In this document: in pieces, positions 48,030 through 59,870 of the stretch
How positions within the stretch are numbered: the stretch's first letter is position 1
Layout of the letters: each line of letters starts with the position of its first letter
Assembly (NCBI GenBank): GCA_023653785.1
Contig: JAMKCH010002907.1
Coordinates: forward strand, 1-64,000
Reading direction: 5' to 3'
DNA from: Ophioderma brevispina
Lineage: Eukaryota; Echinodermata; Ophiuroidea; Amphilepidida; Ophiodermatidae
Length of the DNA: 64,000 bases
Position numbers and translations under genes: made by a program
The notes under the pieces: generated by a model
What the model was told of the DNA's origin: nothing
Seen by the model: only the letters and a program-made list of their open reading frames with translations
The model's database searches: none

Positions 48030-51000
48030 GTATGGATTAATAGCGAATTATGGGCAAAACAAAGGTTACAGACCATGCGTATACTGAAGGAGGCAATGTA
48101 AGTACTCTGGTCTGCACTAGATATGCCAAGAAGAATAATTGGGAACCAACAAAAGAAAGTCTGGGCACTATGGCTGTTACCTTAGTAGTGAGTTTGATCT
48201 GTTCTGACATATCACGAGTGCGTCCAGATGTTAGATGATCTTTGAACAGCTCTTACTATCATAAGAACATCCCCCAAGTATTCAAGGTTACCTACACAAT
48301 GGAGACCAAGAAAAACGCTGTTGAAAATACAATACCAGTTACAAGAACTGGATTCTGTAGTCAAATGGTGAATATTGTAAGAGACACCCTCAAGGTGTAT
48401 TGTGCTCAATCAATTGAATTGACTTTTAGGGAGGACATTTTGGTTAGAGCCAATGGCAGCACAAACATACTGAGAATAATCATACAACGTAAAGTTTACT
48501 CCGGATAAGCGGATGGGACAATACCTAAAGCCAAGGCAGCAACCCACGTCAGTAGAATGGTTATTGCCGCCGATTTTTAACCATTTCCTAGTTGAATAAG
48601 GAAAGCTTAAGCTAATACTTCTATCAATCTGAAAGTGGTACAAAAATACAGATGCTTCACTAGATGTTATTGAGAGTGCACCAGGCAATTCTGCAGGTAA
48701 TGCCAGATCCCAGGTTCAGATTGCATAGGAAAGTATTTGCCAAAGTAAATATCTGCAGCTGCAATGATTATCATGTATATGCCCATAAGTAAGTCAGACA
48801 TGGCTAGATTGCTTAGAAGTAAGGCATTAACTCTATTCTTTTGAGTGTTTTTCTTTCTCCAAGCTAAAACAAAGGTATTTCCAAGGAGAGCATTTAATCC
48901 AATGAGCCACATCATACTTGCCAACACTTTGTCAGACAATAGCCTATCACAAGTAAGATATGGTGATCTGTTTCTTGATGCACTACATTCAACACCAGTA
49001 GGTTTATAACATACGCATATCTCATGTTGATCCACAAACAATTTCGAATTTCTTGGAAGTCCAAAGAAATCGCCATAAGTTATCGCTGTCAATTTATTTT
49101 TCCGCAGGTTAAGATAATTCAGATGAGTTAATTTGATCATACTTGGGATGCTTTTCAACATGTTACTAGACAGGTCAAGGATGTTAAGATTGATGGTATC
49201 TGTGAATATATCAAAATGCAGCTTTGATAGCTGATTCTTGTTCAAGTATAACATACTCAAGTTCGATAACCCTTGAAATATCCCCGAGCTTAACTGGTGC
49301 AATTGATTTCGCCCCAAATCTAGAGCTTCCAAAGCACGTGTATCGTGAAACAAATCATGAGGAAATTTGACCAACTTATTAGCATTCATATCTAATAATT
49401 TTAAGTTATTCAAATTGTCAAATATGCCTGAATCCAATGAGACGAATTGGTTTTCTTCTAGAGATAGTTGTCTTAGATTTTTTAAACCTTGAAACAAGTT
49501 TATTGGCAAGGTACTCAAATTATTATTCCTCAGTAAAAGTACAGTAAGCATGCCCATTCCTAAACCTTGAAAGCTATTAGCATTCACACTAACCGACATG
49601 TTACCCTGTTTGGACAGTTCATTTATATTCCCCGACACTTGAAACAATCCATTTGGTAATGTCTTTAAATTATTACTACTGAGGCTAAGATATGTAAGTT
49701 TTGCCAAACCCGCGAAAATGCCAGCATTTAAATTTTCCAATTCGTTTTCATAAAGGTACAATTTCTCCATGTTTCTAAGGTCCTGGAACAACCCAACCGG
49801 TAATTGCTGTAACCTATTACCAAAGATACTAAGAACAGCCAGTCTGCTTAAACCCTGGAAAATATTAACGTCGAGAAGGACCAACTGGTTATTATATAGA
49901 TAGAGTTGATTTAAGTTTATCAACTCCTGAAATATGTCAACTGGTAAAGTCCTCAACTCATTGCCATCGAGTTTAAGATAAGTAAGTCTACCCAAATCAT
50001 GGAAATCACCGGAATTTAACGTTGTCAAATGGTTTTCGGACAGGTACAAGAAAGACAAGCTTTGAAGTCCCGAAAATAATCCAATTGGTAATTGAGTCAA
50101 TCTATTGCCATTAAGTGAAAGGACAGTTAGCCTATCCAAACCTTGGAAAATGCTAGCATTTAAAGTGTTCAGTTGGTTTTCATGCAGGTACAGCCGATTC
50201 AGGTTTTTCAAATCCTGAAAAACAAACCGATCGGTAATCTGCTTAAATATTGCCTTTGAGATTAAGGAGAGTGAGACGACCCAAACCATGAAAAACATTA
50301 CTGGCTTAAAGTAAAAAATCGGTTGTCATACAGAACAGTAATTCAAGCTAGGGAGGTCCACAAAACAATCCAAGCGATAGAGTACTCATATGTTGACATT
50401 GAGGGCAAGGAGGCTTAACCTATCCAAACCTTGAAACACAAACCAGGATTCATTGTCGTCCAATTGGTTACCATAAAGGTACAGTTTATTTAAATTGGTA
50501 AATCTTAAAAACAAATCTGCTGGCAATGTTAAGTAACTATTGTCAACGAGGATCTAGGGATATCAGCCTAACAAACATGAAAACAGCCTAGAGTCCATGT
50601 GGGCCATTGGTTTCTGTATAAGCTGTTAGTGTATAGAGATTTCCAGCTCCAAAAACAATCCATCGGCAAAGTTGTCAAATCATTTCTACGTACAGGTAGA
50701 GTAGTTCAAATCTTTTAAACTGGCAAATGCATGGGCATGGACACTTACTATATTATTCTTCTGAAGATATAATATTAGTACCATGGATAGATTATCAATA
50801 TTTCTTGGTCTGCAATTACGCTATCTTCAAGACACTGAAGGGATACTTCGTTGCGCCCAAGGGTGGCATTACAATGAAATGGACAGCTAAGCCTGCAATT
50901 TTTGTTTGTATTTTCTATTCACATGAAGTTTATTATTGTAGCCTTTTAAACCATGGCAATATGATCTACTTACTCCGGACTGGCTCTGGATATTTTAACA

Positions 51001-51340
51001 AATTCAGGGCATTTTGGGGTGCTTCTTGACTTGAATCCCTTTGATACAAAGACGAAATTACCTTGAAGATTTAAACTGAGCTTTTCTGCAGCAAAAGTGA
51101 GTGCATGTTCGGATTCAACATTGAATACCACATACTTGTTAGACAAATCACTAAATCACCATTCACGTTCTGATGTAAATATAGCAATTCTCTCTGGAAA
51201 TGTGCCTCTTGGGATTTCTACAAGCACCGAGTTCCTGGAGATGTTCGCATTTGTTAGATTACAGTAAGATGCGACTCCCCTTCAGGGAAACTGCACCTTC
51301 GATTGTCCGCTGTTTTAATACAATTTACATAGATGAGCGT
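48030..51340 (-). pseudogene. LRR-containing GPCR gene (LGR/relaxin-receptor/GRL101-like), disrupted at both ends as assembled
   Basis: The minus-strand gene appears intronless. At the 5' end, 51,300-50,300 gives an N-terminal cysteine/LRR-cap-like segment ('NLTNANISRNSVLVEIPRG') and early LRRs broken by stops. The middle is the intact 543-codon frame (48,667-50,298). 3' of it the frame shifts by one: 'PGALSITSSEASVFL' is TM3, 'FPYSTRKW' follows, and 'RDMSEQIKLTTKV...VYAWSVTFVLPI' at about 48,210-48,040 is the TM6-TM7 region. TM4-TM5 are present only in broken frames, and the NPxxY motif is not seen. This is either a decayed receptor of an expanded family or an intact one with assembly indels. 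Confidence 0.8.
48667..50298 (-). CDS. Open core of the LRR-GPCR: about 17 leucine-rich repeats plus TM1-TM2
   Basis: 543 uninterrupted codons. Residues about 25-420 are tandem 24-residue leucine-rich repeats with the pattern 'L..L.L..N.L..L....F..L..L' (for example 'LTYLKLDGNELRTLP'). A cysteine-containing hinge follows ('HEICVCYKPTGVECSA', about 430-445). TM1 'MMWLIGLNALLGNTFVLAW' spans about 462-480, and TM2 carries the LxxxD-type 'SNLAMSDLLMGIYM' at about 495-510. The first extracellular loop ends at '..EPGIWH', then a frameshift. The listed ATG is internal, because LRR-like text continues upstream in broken frames. Ligand unknown; relatives bind relaxin-like or glycoprotein hormones. Confidence 0.9.
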   Translation of the reverse strand: MFFMVWVVSLSLISKAIFKQITDRFVFQDLKNLNRLYLHENQLNTLNASIFQGLDRLTVLSLNGNRLTQLPIGLFSGLQSLSFLYLSENHLTTLNSGDFHDLGRLTYLKLDGNELRTLPVDIFQELINLNQLYLYNNQLVLLDVNIFQGLSRLAVLSIFGNRLQQLPVGLFQDLRNMEKLYLYENELENLNAGIFAGLAKLTYLSLSSNNLKTLPNGLFQVSGNINELSKQGNMSVSVNANSFQGLGMGMLTVLLLRNNNLSTLPINLFQGLKNLRQLSLEENQFVSLDSGIFDNLNNLKLLDMNANKLVKFPHDLFHDTRALEALDLGRNQLHQLSSGIFQGLSNLSMLYLNKNQLSKLHFDIFTDTINLNILDLSSNMLKSIPSMIKLTHLNYLNLRKNKLTAITYGDFFGLPRNSKLFVDQHEICVCYKPTGVECSASRNRSPYLTCDRLLSDKVLASMMWLIGLNALLGNTFVLAWRKKNTQKNRVNALLLSNLAMSDLLMGIYMIIIAAADIYFGKYFPMQSEPGIWHYLQNCLVHSQ

Positions 51341-51344
51341 CTTC

Positions 51345-53350
51345 GCCATTAAATGTCCCATAGAGGTGTCAACTCAAGTTGGGCGGCAGCATTCCGTTGA
51401 AAAGAATGATTTTGTGAACAAACAGGGGGGCAGTTACGGATAATAACATAAAGAGTTAAGACTGAAATGTGCTATCACTACAAGACATATCAATAATACT
51501 AGAAAAATAATCTGGATCACGATTCTGCAGTGTGCCGACAGTTGGAATACGTAGACATAACGTGCCGATTGTCGGCGAAAATCTCACGACTCTCCTCGGC
51601 CCGACTTGGGTTAACGTGGGTTAACTAGAAACGATTGTTGCAGTATCTTAAATTAACATTGTTTAACTTATAGTTTGAGTGCGAATGATCAAATAACACT
51701 TGTTCCTTTATGGATACTAAGATACGACATACGTGAAAGCAAGCTAAGCGGATCAACGTTCATTTGAAATTCTTGTATTTCTTGTGCCCACACTTTCAGT
51801 GTAACTAAGCATTAAATAGTCACATCGCATAGCAGTTTACTCAAAAGCAAAGTTTTCTTTGATTCCTGTCATCTACAAAGGTATCGGATAAACATCTCTA
51901 AGATTTTCAAGGATGTGAAAAGTACACCTTAAAGTGTAAAAATGTAAGATGTAGTGAATTATTAATCCAAAGTCTCCGATGTGTTTGGCATCCATTTGTT
52001 ATTTCCCATATTGTATGCATTGCACCCTAATCAAAGTGATGACATTTCGAATGTGTATGTAAACTTGAAGTGGCATAATCAGGGAAGGCATGCCATTAGG
52101 TATGTAAATATGATGGGGAGGAAAAGAGAAATCGATCATACTGTTAACACCTTATGTTATGCGGTTTTATCCAATTCGTAGAGTTGTGAATAACCACGAG
52201 GGTACTCGATAGACTCTTACCAATTTCCTTAAAAACCACAAACAGTCTTTATTTTGCAATTGTGTATGTCCAGTTCCTGTTTATTGTGAGATTTATATGA
52301 GAAAATGTATCGTGAAAGGAATAAACAGCGACTTCCTGACGACGCCGTGTAATTATGTGGAATATCCTGTTTTATGCTATGTTGGTTTACCACTACGTTT
52401 CATACCATTTCCGTTGGCAAATGAATATACTTCATCTCAAAACACTTTGGGATTAATCATTTAAATACACCCAAAGGGCGTATAGTTTTGGTGTGAATAC
52501 AAAGGTTCTGACTGCATGGAATGCAATAATGTACCTGGGAATGGAAGAATTCAATATTTTTCGGGGGAAAAAGTTTTCCTTCTTCCTTCGCTCTCATTTG
52601 AAAATTTCACATTCTCCCTGAAATTTATGCATTTAAAAGTTTATGTTCCCACCTCTCGCTTACATTTTTTCGTACCCCCAATCCCCCGTTCCCCTGGCGT
52701 AAATAAAGACCCCTCTCTATGTCTGCCTTTTGACTTCATAATATTGTCAAAGACAACCCAAAATTATCAGTGTCAGGATCGCCGTCGTGTACAGGGGGCT
52801 GTGGCAACGCCTTGGTGAAAGACTAATGCTTCATATACATGATAGGCCTACATAAATGCCAAAAATACGACTGTTAGGTCGGCTTTGTTATACCATAGTA
52901 AATAGAAAATAAAAGCAAGGATGATCAACTCAGTCCAAATACGTGGATTTAGGGTTTGTATAACACAACTTCCGATGCTCAGATGTAGAAACATCCGGAT
53001 CAACTATTTCATTTCAATAAATAAGATTGCAAAAATATAATTCAACGACGGATACGTACACTTGCTATAACATCTAAGTAGATCCTTGTATTTTGATTGG
53101 ATTATAGGGTCACATGTCATTAAAGGGAGATGACCCGATTTAAGGAGGGCCTATATAAAGTTTTCATCTTGATAGAATGGCCTTCAATACAAAATACCAA
53201 CGTGTTAGGCCCGCGATTTATTTCAACCGTTGTTGATATATGAGAGATAAAAAACGTGATTTGTAATCTCCATAGACCAATCGACCAAAATGGGGGCAAA
53301 TTGTTGCTCATAACATATCTATAATGGATTGATTATTAACGGACAAAACA
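51345..53350. other. AT-rich intergenic sequence, no gene seen
   Basis: Short frames only (51,981-52,181 and 52,516-52,818 plus), without recognisable motifs. Confidence 0.4.
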
Positions 53351-53353
53351 CAC

Positions 53354-53513
53354 TGAGATATTTGACATTTTAATGCACGATTTATTTTGGCATGTATTCA
53401 TCTCTGACTGCATTTGCATGGAGAGACGGTGGTATATTACTTGGGGACGATAAGTGCTGCGTACATGGAGCTAACGTTTCCAAGTGGACGGAGTATAAAC
53501 AAACGATCTCACA
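53354..53513 (-). repeat. 3' LTR of the gypsy element
   Basis: On the plus strand it begins TGAGATATTTGACATTTTAA and ends ..CTCACA. It is about 90% identical by eye to the right-hand LTR, sharing 'GCATGGAGAGACGGTGGTAT' and 'ACTTGGGGACGATAAGTG'. Confidence 0.88.
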
Positions 53514-53525
53514 TCCCTCCTTTCC
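53514..53525 (-). other. Polypurine tract
   Basis: GGAAAGGAGGGA on the minus strand lies directly against the 3' LTR, where plus-strand DNA synthesis is primed in LTR retrotransposons. It fixes the inner LTR border. Confidence 0.75.
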
Positions 53526-53999
53526 ATTTAGTTAGCTAATGTAACTTGTATTGGAAAGATGAATAAAAATGTTATTCTGAGACCGGATAAACTCTTTGTC
53601 ATATGTGTGTGTTGATGTGTGATTAAGTGTGAAATACTGAATTTGCATAATGTCCTATTTCATTTTTTAAACAATGCTTTTGCTGGTATAATAGCAACTA
53701 GTCTACTGTCAAATAAAAATGCCTAACTTTCTGCAGCTCTGGCAGTTTCCAAAGTTCTGCATGCCTTTTACAGGTATGTTTCAAAAGTTAACTGCACGTC
53801 TTTTGCAGTGTAATATAACCTTAATGTTGCATTAAAACGTACAACTGGGGTTAGGCAAGTCCGTTGTTAAAACGTTTCTATTTCTGTATTATATTTTGTG
53901 TGTATGTAGTCACTTTGGGTAAATGTATTTTCAATTGTTTAGGTAACATTAGGCAGTCAAAGTACCAAGGGACCCCGTCTACGGTTAATCTAGGAGGGT

Positions 54000-55585
54000 G
54001 GTGGACTGCCTCAGGTATGCGTTCTTCGCCCTCGTTCCTGTGTGCGTCTTCGTCACTCATGTAATGCTTCTTTGTCACTCATGTATGCGTCTTCGTCACT
54101 CGTGTATGCGTCTTTGTCACTCATGTATGCATCTTCGTCACTGTTGTTGCGTGGTTGTCTTGTTTAGGCTCTTTTTGAATGTGAGATGTTTCTGTCATCT
54201 GAGGTGTGACGTTGGGCTTGTCCTTGCGAGCCTTACGTACAACTACAGTGTATGGGGCAGGATTGTAGAAGGGTTTCATTCCCTCTAAACTTGGATCTTG
54301 GACCAAACATGTGTCCTGCCTTCTTTGATGTCAGACAATTTGGTGTTTCTTCGTCTGTCTGCATAAGCTTTCATTCTTGCTTTGGCCGTTATTCACTTGT
54401 GCGTACAGTTGCATCTCTCTCCTTCTCAGATGTTTTTCGTGGACTGTTTTGTATGGGGTGGCTTGTGGGAGTGTGATACGCATCGGATGTCGTGTATGCT
54501 TCAAAAGGTGATGTACCACTGGGTAGCTTAGATGGGCGTCGCCCGATACACTGGCGAAGAAACGTCCATAAATTCTGTTGCCACGACTTTTCCGTTCTGG
54601 TCTCAGACGTCTTTACTGCCTTCTTAAGCGTACGCATGATGCGCGTTCGAACATTCGCAGTTTGCTTCTGGCCACCTTGGGGTTACATGGTGATGGTAAA
54701 AACCTGACCGTACTTGGCGAAATTGGGCAAATCTTCCGATTGGATAAGTGACTTCCATTGTCACTTTTAAGTCTCTGGGATTCCCTCAGAAAATATCTTC
54801 TCGAGACGGGGACTTGTTGCTTTCGCAGATTGTGGATGATAAGATCTCGACATGCTGGGTATCTTGAATAGTCATCCACGACCACGAGAAGGTAAGTTGT
54901 CCAGATGGGAAAGGTCACAGAAGTCAACACTAACTTGTTGCCATGGTTTCTCAGGTAGTTCGCTCATTTCCAGGAGCTCTATGAACCTCTGGTTGGAGGC
55001 TTGACAAGGGAAATGCAGCATTTGACTTACCGCTTCAGTTTTCTCAAGAGAGTTTCGGAAACCATACTTTGCTGCGGAATAGGGATTTTGTTTAGTCATT
55101 ACTTGACTGACCCTGAGGATTGTGAAATAACAATGGTGTTCCCTTTCAAAGTAACGTCTTTTTGATGGACGTTAGTTCGCACATTCCCGTAGGATCTGTA
55201 TAGTATCTTTATCTTAATACATGGTATTGGTACGCTGATGATGAATGACTGATTGCAGTGCCAGATCGTTTGCTGTCGCTTGCTGTATATCACTAAGGGA
55301 TTGGGCATGTGGTTTGGAATCGTTTTGAATGAAGTTGACATACTCTTCCGCTCTTCCTGAGGATCTACCTGGTCCTGATCGGTCTGGATGACGTGATATA
55401 ATCTGCCGGGTTGGTCCTTTCCAGCGCGGTGGATGACGACATATTGTGTGCCTGTGGTGATTGTGGATCTTTGAGTTACCTATCCTTGGAAACTGCAGGG
55501 GAATTTCTCCTGCATGTTTTCTGCTGACACTCTGTTTAATTCTATGTTCTTTGGTGTTTAATTTCACAAGATTTAGGTTCTTCAC
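54000..55585 (-). pseudogene. gypsy pol remnant: RNase H end, integrase, C-terminal tail
   Basis: Minus-strand frames read 'GPTRQIISRHPDRSG' (end of RNase H region, about 55,385-55,430), 'HQKDVTLKGNTIVI' and 'MLHFPCQASNQ' (integrase zinc-binding region). These are followed by 'WQQVSVDF' and 'LLVVVDDYSRYP' (first two acidic residues), then 'LKSDNGSHL' (core). Near 54,600-54,530 come 'IRTLKKAVKTS' like text and 'SWQQNLWTFLRQ..', and the tail has 'YNPAPYTVVVRK' near 54,250. Frames change many times. Integrase is the enzyme that inserts the DNA copy into chromosomes; this copy is inactive as written. Confidence 0.85.
54040..54140 (-). repeat. 21-bp minisatellite encoding a 7-residue repeat at the pol C-terminus
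   Basis: Minus strand: AGTGACGAAGATGCATACATG-type units in about 4.5 copies. One frame reads S-D-[EK]-[DE]-A-Y-[MT] repeated. Being a multiple of three, the unit keeps frame. Confidence 0.85.
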
Positions 55586-55930
55586 TTGGCACTTTTGAAA
55601 AGAGAAAACAGTTTGCCTCTCCTTTCACACCGTATACTTCAGCTACTGTAACCTTTCTTTTGTTTCTATTTGTGCCTTGGAATTACCAATTAATTGGTAG
55701 TGAGGGTATGCGGTAGTAGGGTGTAAGGTATGTTCTGTATTATCAACTGTATTTTGTTGCTTTTGATCTTCTGCCTTGATTTGTTTCAGTGTTGTTTCAC
55801 TATGAGGTTTTGCGGACAACCAGTATCTGCATCTACTTGTACTGGCGTGGGTTTTCTATCTTCACTGTGTATTTGCACTGATTTGCGTTCACTGTTTCAT
55901 GGTCGTTGTGTCTGGGTTTGAATGGATTTG
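55586..55930 (-). pseudogene. gypsy protease remnant
   Basis: 'VDADTGCPQNLIVKQH' at about 55,836-55,790 contains the retropepsin active-site triplet Asp-Thr-Gly. A later patch 'VTVAEVYGVKGEANCFLF' (about 55,610-55,660) follows. A stop codon comes soon after the DTG segment. Confidence 0.7.
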
Positions 55931-56082
55931 TTTGTGTCTGATTATCAATAAGAAGAAGAAGAAACCACCAATTTGCTTCACCACTTTATCAGTATCACTT
56001 GCATTTTGCTCAACTGACTGAACTTGATACGCCCCCATTTCGATGTGATCGCACATTGTTAGTACGAGTTTCACCTGTATGC

Positions 56083-56918
56083 TTACGCTTGGCGGCTTTC
56101 CACCTGTGCATTTACCTCTAGGCCTGTATTTGCTTTAGGCCTAGCACCCTGTATGCTTACCTGTCTGTGCTCTCCTGTATGTGTATCTCCTTCTTTACTT
56201 GAATGACAGGCTCGTGCAAAATGATTGTATTTTCCATTACGAATTACACAGTTGGCCATAGGCAGGGCACTCGCCATTGTGTGGGTATCGCCTGCCCAAA
56301 ACCAACATTTTTACATGTATTTATATGGGTGTATATGGTGGTGTATGAGTTCTTGACCTGAGAATGTAGTTTATTCATGTTCATGATGAACGAGGATACA
56401 GCGTCAAGTCCTTAATCCGATTTGTGTCACTCAATGTCTTGCGCGAGTTCGATGAGTTTCTCAAGGCTGCGCTGCTTCTCCAAAGTTTTCTTTCTCAGGA
56501 CTTCAGATTTGCATCATGAGATGATTTGAGTTGCTATCTCACGGTCGACATCTGTGAATTCACATTGTATTGCCATTCGCCGCAAACGGGTAGCATACTG
56601 TTCAACATTTTCTCCTGATTCCTGTTTTGTTTGCCTGAATTTTCAGCGTTTCATGTTCTTTTTCGGGGTTAAGTAGGTGGTTAACGCCGTAACAGCTGGT
56701 TTAAATTGTTCTTTAGTTCCAGTGTTCGGTAATGTTTCAAACAGATCTTGAAGTGCAGGCCCACCATAATGTAACAAAAGGGCACGGCGGCGTTTGTCTT
56801 CTTTAATGTCAAAACCAACCATGGCTGACTTAAATCTTGATACCCATTTAGTCCATCTGATTGATAAACTGGCAGAATCACTGTGCGCATCAAAGCCGGG
56901 AAGCTATGGCATCGCCAT
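56083..56918 (-). pseudogene. gypsy gag (capsid and zinc knuckle) remnant
   Basis: Starts near 'MAMP' with an early stop. It then reads 'SIRWTKWVSRFKSAMVGFDI', 'LHYGGPALQDLFETLP', 'ENVEQYATRLRRMAIQCEF' and 'DREIATQII', a capsid of the Ty3/gypsy type. It ends with a zinc-knuckle relic '..GKYNHFARACHSSKE' at about 56,210-56,240. Two in-frame stops and at least one frame change. Gag forms the particle that packages the RNA. Confidence 0.85.
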
Positions 56919-57129
56919 AGTCATGATGGTATATGAATAGAAACACGCGATGTACGGTATAATATTTCAGCTGTAATGTCAAAGTTCAGTACGTGACGGC
57001 TTGGAACGTACGGTTGATGAAAGCAAACTTTTCACGAATCACGTTTTGACTGACAGTTTTTTTTTTTTGCAGTTTAAAACTCACGATTTCCGAGACTGGT
57101 GCGGAAAGGAGTGAATTCACGGCGTGCTA

Positions 57130-57154
57130 CGGCCTTTTATTTTCGTCGCCAATA
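57130..57154 (-). other. Primer-binding region next to the 5' LTR
   Basis: Minus strand reads ATTGGCGACGAAAATAAAAGG directly after the LTR, the TGGCGAC-type start found in many animal gypsy elements. Confidence 0.65.
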
Positions 57155-57317
57155 TGAGATATTTGACATTTTAATGCACGATTTATTATGCATGTATGCA
57201 TTCTCTGATTGCATTTGCATGGAGAGACGGTGGTATATTACTTGGGGACGATAAGTGCCGCGTACATGGGGCTAACGTTTCCAAAGTGGACGGAGTATAA
57301 GCAAACAATATTACAAC
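57155..57317 (-). repeat. 5' LTR of the gypsy element
   Basis: Starts TGAGATATTTGACATTTTAA on the plus strand and ends ..TTACAACA. Pairs with 53,354-53,513. Confidence 0.85.
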
Positions 57318-57834
57318 ATCCAAATCAAACATCCTTTAGCCCTATGATTTCACATGGTAAATACGAACAATAATAGCTTTCTTTTGATACCAATTTTTTA
57401 CCACTTCGGTAAAATCTGGGGTTCTGGAGGGAGGCTATAAGCGATCGGACCGTGGCCCTTTAAATATTTATGCTTACGTCACATAATGTGCATTTTTGTT
57501 CCATTCGGCGTGCATTTTTGTTTCATACATTTCGTTTTTGCGGATCGCCTATTGCACGGAACTTTGTCGTCACCTCGCATCAACGGTTCTTAGCTTCACC
57601 AATAAATATTGCACAGGCTTCACATATGTAGATGAAGAAAGGAAACTTCCCCACAATGCCATGACAGTTACTGCATGCAACTGAAGACGGAGAGTTCCTG
57701 GGACCAAAACGCTCAACCCACCACCGCCCGTCCCAAATCGGGGGCATTCGCACTAGGCTGAAAAGAATGGATTTAGGAGAAATATAAGCCTGGACTTGAT
57801 GTTATGAATATCACCAATACTGTGCACGTCCTAA

Positions 57835-58030
57835 AAACGTTCTTCTTCTTGCGTATGAGGCAGCAGAAGCCGGTGGAGCCATCTCACTGTTGATTGGTTG
57901 GGGTTTGAGAAGTCTATATCCACCGGTGGACGAAAGGTAGGGCATTCATTGAGAATGTGATCCGCACTCTGCGTGTGTTTTGTTGTGCTTAAACGCCATT
58001 TCCGTCGTCTGCTGAATTATTGACTCCGGC
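57835..58030 (-). mobile_element. LINE C-terminal fragment
   Basis: Minus strand: 'QSADHILNECPTFRPPVDID' then 'WLHRLLLPHTQEEERF' and a stop. 'HI...CP....P' plus a 'W...L' tail is the C-terminal knuckle region of animal non-LTR retrotransposons. Confidence 0.7.
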
Positions 58031-58289
58031 AGTCATTTATAAAATCGTTCTGTTAACCCATAAGGGTGCTGATATGGGCTTTACCATTTCAGCTGAGGGA
58101 TAATGTATATAAAAGTTTTACAACCATGCAAAAATATAAATTTTGAAAAATCTTTTGAGGGTTCACTATGTTCAAAAGGGCCCCGTGTCTCTTTAAACGC
58201 GCTTTCTTAACAGTCTTGGACCAATACTCAGACACTGAAGCACCCTTTAGCTCAGGAAGGAGCTGTCTCCTCTGTAGAGGGCCATATAA

Positions 58290-58345
58290 ATGCATTTTAT
58301 TATTATTATTATTATAGTTATTAATTATTATTATTATTATTGTTA
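58290..58345. repeat. (TTA)n microsatellite
   Basis: TTATTATTATTAT runs interrupted by AGTTATTAA. Confidence 0.9.
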
Positions 58346-58349
58346 AGGA

Positions 58350-59662
58350 TGAAGGAAAGAAGTCAGATTTAAGATGATGAGGAGCAGAGGACAGTTTGCT
58401 GGGCATTGCTTTTGAGTCAAGGACCAGGTTATATCAGAGTACCAGCCCTCTTCCCCCTAAATGAGATCAGGAAAAGTAATACTAATAAATTGAGAGTATT
58501 CCTGTGTTCACCTCTGTAAAATGTTTTTTCTTAAGTGTGATGCCCCAAATTATATATTTATTATTTCCTCCCCCATCCCCCCCCCCGAAAACGTCTGGTG
58601 TACGCAACTGCCGCTTCAAGTGTTGTCTGAATGAAAATAGTTTCTCACTCGTTTTCTTCTTTAAAATGGTTCATATAGCGGAAGAGATTCATGGACCTTT
58701 CCACTGTACAAGATAGAAACCAGTGATGTGAATCTTTGAGCTTGAAATATCTTAACCAGCGCACCATTTTAGATCCCATTGTCTGCTTTAAAATAAATCA
58801 TAATATTATCACATAAAGACGGCGTATTCGGCTTATTCACTTCAGGTGTAATCTAATACATTGGTAAGCATTCCAAATATGCAAAAAACCTGGGTTCGAC
58901 AAAAATTGGGGCGCTTCTTCCGGATCATCTCCTCATGTCTCTTTAAGTGGACATGGTCTTCCTACTTCCGTCGGTGGACAAGGGGGGGGGGGTTCTACAC
59001 GGAAACCACTTTCCCAACTGAATTTTTGCACGAAATTAATACCACATATGCATGACTATAAGACAATAGCAATTTAATTTCACAAAGAAACCTAAAAATT
59101 ATAGGGCAAAACATTATTTTCAAATTCGAAAAAGTATGAACACAAATTAACACGCTCTCGTTTCCACAAAATGTATATGTGGAATGAAAAAGTTGTAATA
59201 TGTGGTTCAAAAGTTCCAATCTTAGACAGCAAAAATGTTCATAATTACTTGCTTTAATTTATATTTTTTACTGACTCTCCGTTGGTGGGACAAGGGGACT
59301 AGGGAACCAACCTAATTATGTAATTAATATTTTTTCATGAAAAGATGCGTATCCGAAAGTTACATAAATACAAAAAATATGAGCCCATTTTTAAAAAAAA
59401 AAAAAAAAAAGTATGTAGTTTCGCCAAAACAGGCGTGTCCCTAGGAAAACCTCCCTTGCACACTTAAGTGATAAATATTAATGACAAAATATGAATGTCA
59501 TAAAAAAATCACATTTAAAGCTGTTCAGATGAATTCTAATACCATTTGCAAATTTATTCAACATTTGATACAATAAAGCAAAAAATAAAAAATACAACGC
59601 ACAGTATCACACAAGTTTAATTTGTCTACATTTGATGCACAAAAACCTAATAGCCAGCCTAG
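58350..59662. other. AT-rich sequence, no gene seen
   Basis: Contains a G9 run (58,983-58,991) and an A-run near 59,391-59,410. No gene recognised. Confidence 0.4.
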
Positions 59663-59870
59663 CGCCGGGAGCTATCAGACAATGTATATTAGATTCGAGT
59701 ACAAAAGGTTGAGTGATTAACTCGATACAAGCCTTAGACAAGACGGTTTGGAAATGGACTTGACCTAAGCATAAAGTAATAGGGGCTCCATCATATTTGC
59801 ATGCACCATTTTTATCAAAATCGTAGCAACTTTAAAATTTAAACTTTGTACAACGGAAAGTGGCTTTTTT
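59663..59870. mobile_element. Fragment of palindromic family P (copy 3)
   Basis: 'CCGGGAGCTA', 'AAAAGGTTGAGTGATTAA' and '..CACCATTTTTATCAAAATCG.AGCAACTTTAAAATTTAAACTTTGTACAAC' match outer and inner parts of the 30.4-31.7 kb element, collapsed together. Confidence 0.65.

Larger units (their letters stand above)
53354..57317 (-). mobile_element. Ty3/gypsy LTR retrotransposon lacking reverse transcriptase
   Basis: Two LTRs (53,354-53,513 and 57,155-57,317) frame a 3.6-kb interior read on the minus strand. In order it holds a primer-binding region, gag with a zinc knuckle, a protease DTG site, the end of the RNase H region, integrase and its C-terminal tail, and a polypurine tract. Only about 0.25 kb separates the protease from the RNase H end, so the roughly 1-kb RT domain is missing and the copy cannot move alone. 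Frameshifts and stops occur throughout. No matching target duplication was found at the outer LTR edges. Confidence 0.9.
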
